From positions 1 to 6,959 of the forward strand of contig JAKJGD010000111.1 of assembly GCA_022704585.1 (NCBI GenBank): a stretch of DNA of 6,959 nt. The letters are read 5' to 3'. Below the pieces are notes generated by a model, which was given only the letters and a program-made list of their open reading frames with translations, did not search any database and was not told the DNA's origin. Made by a program: the position numbers and the translations under genes. This stretch comes from Spirochaetota bacterium. Its GTDB lineage: Bacteria > Spirochaetota > UBA4802 > UBA5550. This document shows, piece after piece, positions 1-4,575 of the stretch. Position 1 is the first letter of the stretch. Every line of letters begins with the position of its first letter.

Positions 1-2
1 CC

Positions 3-1022
3 CGCCTATCGGCGCAGGGAAACGACCGTCTCGTCGAGATACTGGGCGACGCGGAAAAGGCATCGGCGCGGGCCCAGGAGCTGACGCACCAGTTCCTCAC
101 GTTCTCGAAGGGCGGCGCGCCGGTCCGGCAGATCGCCTCGGTGGAGGAGATCATCCGCGACTCGTCGCGCTTTATCCTGCGCGGCTCCAACGTGCGCTGC
201 GAGTTCGATTTCCAGGAGAAGCTCTGGCCGGTCATCGTCGACGTAGGGCAGTTCAGCCAGGTGATACAGAACCTGGTCATCAACGCGGACCAGGCGATGC
301 CCGAGGGGGGCGATGTCACGATCACGACCGAGAACGCGGAGATCGGGCCGGAGAGCGGGCTTCCGCTCCGCCCGGGGCGGTACGTGAAGATATCGGTGCG
401 GGATACCGGCATCGGCATCCCGCCCGAAAACATCTCGAAAATTTTTGACCCCTATTTCACCACGAAGAGCGACGGCAACGGCCTGGGCCTCACCAGCTCG
501 TTCTCGATCATCATGCGGCACGAGGGCCACATATCGGTCGAGTCCGAGCCGGGGGCGGGAACGATCTTTTACGTGTACCTCCCGTCCTCCGAGGAGCTTC
601 CGCGCGCCAAGGAGAAGAGCGAGGCGCCGGTGTACCGCGGCTCGGGCAGGATCCTGTTCATGGACGACGACGAGGCGGTGAACGCGACGGCGCGGAAAAT
701 GCTGGAGCACCTGGGGTTCGAGGTGGACATTGCCTATGACGGCGAGACCGCTCTCACCCTTTTCGGCCAGTCGCTGCACGGGGGCGCCCGCTACGACCTG
801 GTCATACTGGACCTGACGATACCCGGCGGCATGGGCGGGCGGAAGGTCATCGAAAAGCTGATCGCTCTGGATCCCGCCGTGAAGGCGATCGTGTCGAGCG
901 GTTATTCCAACGACATGATCATGGCCCAGTACCGCGAGTTCGGGTTCAGGGGGGTGATCGCGAAGCCCTACCGGATCGACGAGCTCTCGCGCGTCATAGA
1001 GGGGGTCATGAGCGGCACATAA
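3..1022 (+). CDS. Hybrid sensor histidine kinase, C-terminal part (5' end outside window)
   Basis: The reading frame is open from nt 3 to the TAA at 1020-1022, giving 339 visible residues; no real start is in the window, and the GTG at 141 lies inside the protein. Visible order: end of the dimerisation/phosphotransfer helix (ARAQELTHQFLTFSKGG, about residues 20-37; the phospho-accepting His lies upstream), then a HATPase_c domain with N box (VIQNLVINADQAM, Asn 94), G1 box (RDTGIGIP, Asp 134) and G2 box (GNGLGL, about 159-163). A short linker leads to a receiver domain: acidic pocket DDD 221-223, phospho-acceptor Asp 270 (VILDLTIPGG), Ser of IVSSG and Lys 321 (AKPY). All key residues seen are intact, so the protein should autophosphorylate and pass phosphate to its own receiver. 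The signal sensed is unknown because the N-terminus is missing. The alpha/beta hydrolase gene follows 13 bases later. Confidence 0.93.
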   Translation, partial: RLSAQGNDRLVEILGDAEKASARAQELTHQFLTFSKGGAPVRQIASVEEIIRDSSRFILRGSNVRCEFDFQEKLWPVIVDVGQFSQVIQNLVINADQAMPEGGDVTITTENAEIGPESGLPLRPGRYVKISVRDTGIGIPPENISKIFDPYFTTKSDGNGLGLTSSFSIIMRHEGHISVESEPGAGTIFYVYLPSSEELPRAKEKSEAPVYRGSGRILFMDDDEAVNATARKMLEHLGFEVDIAYDGETALTLFGQSLHGGARYDLVILDLTIPGGMGGRKVIEKLIALDPAVKAIVSSGYSNDMIMAQYREFGFRGVIAKPYRIDELSRVIEGVMSGT

Positions 1023-1035
1023 CCGGGAGGAGCGT

Positions 1036-1734
1036 ATGAAGCAGCTGATATTCATACATGGCGCCGGCGGCACCGGCGCGGTCTGGCAATACCAGAAGGA
1101 ACGGTTTCCGGGAAGTGACGCCGTGACGCTGCCCGGACGCCCGGAGGGTGAGCCGCGCGACAGCATCGACTCCTACCGGCAGTGGCTGCGGGACTATATC
1201 GCCGACAGGAGGTATGGCGCGCCGGTGCTTGCGGGACAGAGTATGGGCGGCGGGATCGCCCTCTCGTACGCGCTCGCATACCCGGATGAAACCGCAGCGC
1301 TCATTCTCATCGGCTCCGGCGCGCGCCTGCGGGTCAATCCCGCCTTCCTCAAAACGATGTCGGATAACATCGACAAGCCCCCTTCCTGGTACCGGGGCCT
1401 CGCAACGGGCATGTACGGGGCCGTGGAGGAGAGGGTGCGGGAGAGCGTGCTTGACACGACCTGCTCGTTTCCCGTCAGCCTCCACCTGAACGACTTCCTC
1501 TGTTGCGACCGATTTGATGTGATGGAGCGGCTCCCGGAGCTCTCGTTACCGGTGCTGGTCGTATGCGGCGACAGGGACATCATGACGCCCTTGAAGTATT
1601 CGCGCTTCATGGCCGAGAAGATTTCCGGATCGCGCCTTGTCGTGATCCCGGACGCGGGCCACATGGTATTTCTCGAAAAACCTGATGAGGTGAACCGGGA
1701 GATCGGGAAATTCATGGCCGAGATCGGGGACTGA
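1036..1734 (+). CDS. Alpha/beta hydrolase family protein
   Basis: A 232-residue protein with the full alpha/beta hydrolase signature. It has an N-terminal beta strand plus oxyanion loop (LIFIHGAGG, residues 4-12), the nucleophile elbow GQSMGG with Ser 69, the acid in VVCGDRDIMTP (Asp 181) and the catalytic His 209 in DAGHMVFLEKP. The cap region between about residues 95 and 165 is short and helical. There is no signal peptide or membrane segment, so it should be cytosolic. The fold covers esterases, lipases, thioesterases, C-C hydrolases and others, and the substrate cannot be read from the sequence. The start is ATG 1036, preceded by GGAGG at 1026-1030 with 5 bases spacing. It probably shares a transcript with the sensor kinase 13 bases upstream. 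The stop codon TGA (1732-1734) directly abuts the first copy of the downstream tandem repeat. Confidence 0.92.
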   Translation: MKQLIFIHGAGGTGAVWQYQKERFPGSDAVTLPGRPEGEPRDSIDSYRQWLRDYIADRRYGAPVLAGQSMGGGIALSYALAYPDETAALILIGSGARLRVNPAFLKTMSDNIDKPPSWYRGLATGMYGAVEERVRESVLDTTCSFPVSLHLNDFLCCDRFDVMERLPELSLPVLVVCGDRDIMTPLKYSRFMAEKISGSRLVVIPDAGHMVFLEKPDEVNREIGKFMAEIGD

Positions 1735-1900
1735 TAGGCGATAACTATCTCCATGGACGATGCTCTGACCCCCGGGTAGGCGATAACTATCTCCATGGAC
1801 GATGCTCTGACCCCCCGGGTAGGCGATAACTATCTCCATGGACGATGCTCTGACCCCCCGGCTAGGCGATAACAATCGCCCTGTAAACCGCTCTGACCCC
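1735..1900. repeat. Tandem array of a 42-43 bp unit, 3 near-identical copies plus 1 diverged copy
   Basis: Copies run 1735-1776 (42 bp), 1777-1819 (43), 1820-1862 (43) and 1863-1900 (diverged, partial). Each begins TAGGCGATAAC and ends CTCTGACCCC followed by a variable run of C and then GGG or similar. Copies 1-3 differ essentially only in the length of the C run and the last base; copy 4 matches copy 1 at 30 of 38 ungapped positions, with the middle diverged. Near the start of each unit lies a small inverted repeat: GGCGAT/ATCTCC with one mismatch in copies 1-3, and a perfect GGCGAT-AACA-ATCGCC in copy 4. On the minus strand the unit starts with GGGGTCAGAGC. Units of 42 and 43 bp break any reading frame, so it is not coding. 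It could end or stabilise the hydrolase transcript, but no T-run follows any hairpin. Confidence 0.9.
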
Positions 1901-1963
1901 TGGAACATGTGGCATTGATACTTCACGAATAAAAAAATTAATTATTTTTGTATTAAAAACATA

Positions 1964-1992
1964 TTGACATATTGTAATACATATTCCATAAT
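1964..1992 (+). promoter_or_regulatory. Sigma-70-type promoter of the TetR-led operon
   Basis: A perfect -35 hexamer TTGACA (1964-1969) and a -10 hexamer CATAAT (1987-1992, 5 of 6 to consensus) are separated by the optimal 17 bases. The predicted transcription start is near 1999, giving a leader of about 185 bases to the TetR start codon. The region just upstream (about 1928-1960) is almost pure A/T with A- and T-tracts, as expected of an UP element. The AT-rich composition contrasts sharply with the GC-rich genes on both sides. The -35 box lies in a tandem duplication of ACATATTG (1959-1966, 1967-1974), with ACATATT again at 1979-1985. The start site itself is inferred. Confidence 0.75.
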
Positions 1993-2003
1993 CCGTCCGT
2001 CCG

Positions 2004-2033
2004 GTCAATAATCCGATCAGTCGGAATATTGGC
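2004..2033. promoter_or_regulatory. 30 bp inverted repeat, probable operator for the adjacent TetR-family repressor
   Basis: Two 13-base arms (2004-2016 and 2021-2033) around the centre TCAG pair at 11 of 13 positions; the core is TCCGA-TCAG-TCGGA with flanking AATA/TATT. It begins about 12 bases after the -10 box, roughly +6 to +35, where a bound repressor would block the polymerase. Palindromes of this size at the promoter of their own gene are typical of TetR-family operators, and the first gene of the transcript encodes such a protein. A related half-site, ATAATCCG, occurs at 1988-1995 exactly 20 bp before the copy at 2008-2015, overlapping the -10 box. Binding by this specific protein is inferred. 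Confidence 0.7.
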
Positions 2034-2183
2034 TAATTATCCAAACTTTCACATTTCTCGTAAATTCATTGTGTCCAGAATCAGGGCTGCCCGGGAACGC
2101 CAGCATGCCTCTGGTGTGACCCTTCGCAGCTGCTATAAGCCAGAAACCCTCTCCGGGGGTGTTGGAGGGCGAACAATCGACCT
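2034..2183 (+). other. 5' leader of the operon with a hairpin that includes the TetR ribosome binding site
   Basis: No gene is visible here; the only short frame (ATG 2105, four codons) has no ribosome binding site. Composition rises from AT-rich to GC-rich along the leader. CCCTC (2147-2151) can pair with GAGGG (2165-2169), which overlaps the only Shine-Dalgarno-like sequence for the TetR gene (GGAGGG 2164-2169). That sequence stands 14-15 bases from the ATG, further than usual. Translation of the regulator may therefore be weak or structure-dependent. An 8 bp palindrome GCAGCTGC lies at 2126-2133. No known riboswitch class was recognised. Confidence 0.45.
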
Positions 2184-2789
2184 ATGGAAATTAATCTGAC
2201 CCTCGAAAAAATCAGGAAGGCCCAGATCATCGAGGCCTCGCTCAGGAAAATCGCAGAGGTGGGGATCCAGAACATCACCATGGATGATATAGCCGCGGAG
2301 GCCAGATTATCCAAGGGAGGTATCGCCCACTATTTTTCTTCCAAGGAACTGCTCATAAAGGAAACCTTCCGGGATTTCTTTGCCGCCATCTTTTTACGGG
2401 GACAGAAGACCATGGACCAGTGCGCCGGCCCGCTGGACAAGGTCCATTCCTTCATGTGGCTCTACAACTGGGAGGACCCGCTGGTGAACATCGGGTACCC
2501 GATGCTGTTCGACGCCATGGCCATGGCCGGTCATGACACGGACTACCGCTCCCTCCTGCACGAGTGGTTCGACGGCTGGATTGAGCTTCTGGGCTGCGCG
2601 GTCGAGGAGGGGGTCGCGTCCGGGGCCTTCCCGGTCACGGACATCCAGGGGACCGCGCGGGCGATTTCCGCAATCTACCAGGGCGTGGCGACGCGGTGGT
2701 ACCTGGACAAAGACGCGCATTCAACCGAGTGGGCCGTCTCGTACGCGAGGAAGGCCATCTCGAGTCTTGTAAACGGTTCAAAAAAATAA
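2184..2789 (+). CDS. TetR/AcrR-family transcriptional regulator
   Basis: A 201-residue protein with an N-terminal TetR-type helix-turn-helix (about residues 14-58). The signature ITMDDIAAEARLSKGGIAHYF places the recognition helix around SKGGIAHYF (43-51), followed by SSKELLIKE. The C-terminal all-helical part (about 80-195), including EWFDGWIELLGCAVEEGVASGAF, resembles the BetI-like ligand-binding/dimerisation domain. Such proteins usually repress until a small ligand, often an acyl-CoA or other hydrophobic compound, binds. ATG 2184 is the only in-frame start near the conserved N-terminus; its GGAGGG is unusually distant (about 14 bases) and inside a hairpin. It is the first gene after the promoter and palindrome, and the lipid/acyl-CoA genes follow from 19 bases downstream, so it probably controls itself and the operon. 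The ligand is unknown; a product or substrate of the acyl-CoA ligase is a reasonable guess. Confidence 0.92.
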   Translation: MEINLTLEKIRKAQIIEASLRKIAEVGIQNITMDDIAAEARLSKGGIAHYFSSKELLIKETFRDFFAAIFLRGQKTMDQCAGPLDKVHSFMWLYNWEDPLVNIGYPMLFDAMAMAGHDTDYRSLLHEWFDGWIELLGCAVEEGVASGAFPVTDIQGTARAISAIYQGVATRWYLDKDAHSTEWAVSYARKAISSLVNGSKK

Positions 2790-2795
2790 CATCAC

Positions 2796-2802
2796 GAGGA
2801 GG
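2796..2802 (+). promoter_or_regulatory. Ribosome binding site GAGGAGG that decides the SCP2 gene start
   Basis: GAGGAGG directly touches an ATG at 2803 (no spacing), but stands 6 bases from the in-frame ATG at 2809. The second is the workable distance, so 2809 is chosen as the start and the two extra residues of the longer version are unlikely. Confidence 0.75.
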
Positions 2803-2808
2803 ATGATC

Positions 2809-3216
2809 ATGGCTGTGTTCGAGAATACCGACAAGATGTATACCGTACTGGGAAGCCTGTTCAACAAGCTGGTGAAGGACCCGGCCGTGGGGCCGCAGTT
2901 CGTGCAGGCTGAAATCGTCATCAAGTTTACCATCGACAACCCGTCGGGGGAGATATGGCTATCTCCGGGGAACGGCGGCGAGGTCATCTGCGGGCCGTCC
3001 ACGCTTGCGCCGACGATCGAAATGTCGCTTTCCGGGGACACCTGCCACAAGTTCTGGCTGCAGGAAGTGTCGATGCCGATCGCGCTGGCAAAGGGACTGA
3101 TCAAGGCGAAGGGACCCCTTCCGAAAGTGCTGAAGCTGCTGCCGCTCCTCAAGCCGGCATACGAGTCCTATCCCGCGATCGCGAAAGAACACGGCCTGAA
3201 GATAGAAGGCAAGTAG
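2809..3216 (+). CDS. SCP2 sterol-binding-domain protein (small lipid carrier)
   Basis: A 135-residue protein that is essentially one SCP2-like domain. It begins MAVFENTDKMYTVLGSLFNKL and contains the beta-strand part (about residues 33-75: IVIKFTIDNPSGEIWLSPG, then GEVICGPS). This is followed by the typical MSLSGDTCHKFWLQEVSMPIALAKGLIKAKGPLPKVLKLLPLL block (about 79-121), in which a helix and a basic/hydrophobic tail close the lipid tunnel. The family binds sterols, fatty acids or acyl-CoAs in a hydrophobic cavity, and bacterial stand-alone forms have few assigned roles. There is no signal peptide, so it should be cytosolic. It follows the TetR gene by 19 bases and is 10 bases before the first iron-sulfur protein, whose Shine-Dalgarno overlaps this gene's stop codon, so the genes are surely co-transcribed. 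It may hold or deliver the hydrophobic substrate of the ligase and dehydrogenase; that is inferred from context. Confidence 0.85.
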   Translation: MAVFENTDKMYTVLGSLFNKLVKDPAVGPQFVQAEIVIKFTIDNPSGEIWLSPGNGGEVICGPSTLAPTIEMSLSGDTCHKFWLQEVSMPIALAKGLIKAKGPLPKVLKLLPLLKPAYESYPAIAKEHGLKIEGK

Positions 3217-3226
3217 GAGGAACGCC

Positions 3227-3904
3227 ATGAGTATCGAGAGAAGCTTGAAACAGTTCGAGCTCGACCGGAAGGAATCCGCCAGGCTTGCGGCGCGGCTTCT
3301 CCTTGCATCGGGGACCACGTCTCCGAGGGTGGGCGGGGTCGGCGAGTGCACCATCCATATTGTGGAAGACGAGTGCGAGATTGACGAGCTTGCCCACCGT
3401 GTCGGTGAGATGGCAGACGAGAACCCGGCATGGAAGTCCTTCCGCCGCGACGCGGCCATGCTGCGGGACGCGGACGCGGTCCTCGTCATCACGTCGCTCC
3501 GCTGCCTCACGGACCCGGCGGACATCAACTGCAACATGTGCGGGCGCCTCACGTGCGAGTACTACCGCCAGGTCGAGCGGCTCCCGGCCGGACCGGGCGT
3601 GGCCTACACCGGCCCGCTGTGCGTGTTCCGGGCCAACAACATGGCCTACGCGATCGACGCCGTGATCCAGCAGGCGCGCACCATGGGCATCGATTACGGC
3701 GTGTTCTGGTCGGCAGGCGCCGCGGCCATGCGCATGAAGATCGTGCCGCGCGATACCGGCTTCTGCGTGGCGGTCGCCATCTCCGTGACGGAAAAGAGCC
3801 CGTTCCGGGACGTGCCGGTCCGGTACGACGAGATGAACGAGCGGACCATGAACGACCGCATCATCAGGCGGCTCTGGCCGCAATTCCGCTCCATATACAG
3901 TTAA
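3227..3904 (+). CDS. DUF2148-type ferredoxin-domain protein, first of a tandem pair
   Basis: A 225-residue cytosolic protein resembling the DUF2148/COG4739 group (uncharacterised proteins with a ferredoxin-like motif). An N-terminal helical part (1-30) leads to a strand (DADAVLVITS, 81-90), then the cluster motif NCNMCGRLTC with Cys 102, 105 and 110, and a fourth Cys 132 (YTGPLCVF). This fits a single 4Fe-4S cluster. The family C-terminal part follows: AYAIDAVIQQA (141-150), GIDYGVFWSAGAAAMRMKIVP (154-174) and a strand with VAVAISV. The motif is less canonical than in the next protein (Asn-Met instead of Gly-Ala, and a longer gap to the fourth Cys). AGGAGG at 3215-3220 overlaps the SCP2 stop and is 6 bases from ATG 3227; the paralogue follows 13 bases after the stop. 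Function is unknown; electron transfer or cofactor handling for the acyl-CoA enzymes is an inference. Confidence 0.82.
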   Translation: MSIERSLKQFELDRKESARLAARLLLASGTTSPRVGGVGECTIHIVEDECEIDELAHRVGEMADENPAWKSFRRDAAMLRDADAVLVITSLRCLTDPADINCNMCGRLTCEYYRQVERLPAGPGVAYTGPLCVFRANNMAYAIDAVIQQARTMGIDYGVFWSAGAAAMRMKIVPRDTGFCVAVAISVTEKSPFRDVPVRYDEMNERTMNDRIIRRLWPQFRSIYS

Positions 3905-3917
3905 GGAGGACCAGATC

Positions 3918-4565
3918 ATGGCAATAGTGGAAATGAAGGAAATGGTACAGGGCGGGCTCGACCGCGCGGTCGAGCTGATGGTCATGGCCGCCCATAACAG
4001 CTACCGGTTCGGTAACCGCAACACCATCAAGTGCATAAGCGTCGGGAAGGAAGAGATGGAGCAGATCGCAGAGTTCGCCTATTCGCTCGGCGACATGTCG
4101 CCGCTGGCCGCGCGGGACGGGCGGTTTCTCCGCGACCTTGTAAAGGAGCCCTGCGCGCTTCTGATCTTCGGGGACAGGCGCAAGTCGGACCTCAACTTCA
4201 ACTGCGGGGCCTGCGGCTACCGCACCTGCGCCGAGCTGAACAGGGCCGAGGAGATGGAGTCCCTTACGGCCCGGGGGCCGAGCTGCCAGTTCAAGAACAT
4301 CAGCCTGAACATCGCGGCGAACGCTGCCGCGTCGCTCGCATGGCGGCTGGGGCTCCACTGCCGGGTCTTCAGCACCCTGGCGATGGCGGCCTTCGCCCTC
4401 CAGATAATCCCGGACGTTGACGTGGTGACCAGCGTGTGCGTAAGCGCGGCCCGGGTCGACCCGTTCTTCGACCGGCACAAGTTCTGGACCCAGGAGCACT
4501 GGGACGAGACTTTCTCGAAGGAGTTCCCGACCTTTACCCGCGGCTTCATCGGCGCGGTAGAATAG
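3918..4565 (+). CDS. DUF2148-type ferredoxin-domain protein, second of a tandem pair
   Basis: A 215-residue protein of the same DUF2148/COG4739 type as its upstream neighbour. It has a helical N-terminus (1-30, GLDRAVELMVMAAHNS), a strand (PCALLIFGDR, 78-87) and the textbook motif NCGACGYRTCAEL with Cys 96, 99 and 104. A fourth Cys 123 in GPSCQFKN is spaced as in the short Fe-S domain (PF04060-like) also found in RnfB and corrinoid iron-sulfur proteins. The conserved region ISLNIAANAAASLAWRLGLHCRVFSTLAMAAFALQIIP (about 128-165) matches the family C-terminal block. Similar layout, strand-Cys spacing and adjacency to the previous gene show an old tandem duplication; the two could form a heterodimer. 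AAGGAGG at 3903-3909 stands 8 bases from ATG 3918, and the ligase gene begins 10 bases after the stop. Function is unknown; a 4Fe-4S cluster is predicted with good confidence. Confidence 0.87.
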   Translation: MAIVEMKEMVQGGLDRAVELMVMAAHNSYRFGNRNTIKCISVGKEEMEQIAEFAYSLGDMSPLAARDGRFLRDLVKEPCALLIFGDRRKSDLNFNCGACGYRTCAELNRAEEMESLTARGPSCQFKNISLNIAANAAASLAWRLGLHCRVFSTLAMAAFALQIIPDVDVVTSVCVSAARVDPFFDRHKFWTQEHWDETFSKEFPTFTRGFIGAVE

Positions 4566-4575
4566 GAGGCGGACC

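Noticed and set aside
141..1022. Kinase gene starting at the GTG at 141
   Set aside because: The frame continues upstream to nt 3 with typical dimerisation-helix sequence, so the gene begins outside the window.
6..1166. Long minus-strand open frame (386 codons) opposite the sensor kinase
   Set aside because: The plus strand encodes unmistakable kinase and receiver motifs over the same bases; the minus frame is a typical GC-rich shadow, rich in Arg/Ala/His, with no recognisable domain.
1735..1900. CRISPR array
   Set aside because: The copies are directly head to tail with no unique spacers between them.
1735..1900. Intrinsic terminator for the kinase-hydrolase transcript
   Set aside because: The hairpins in the units are short and none is followed by a T-run; termination here cannot be claimed.
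1546..1926. Minus-strand protein with internal repeated segment (GGQSIVHGDSYRL-like)
   Set aside because: The peptide repeat only mirrors the DNA tandem array; unit lengths of 42 and 43 bp shift the frame between copies, and no ribosome binding site supports a start.
2105..2119. Leader peptide in the 5' leader of the operon
   Set aside because: Only four codons, without a ribosome binding site or a run of regulatory codons.
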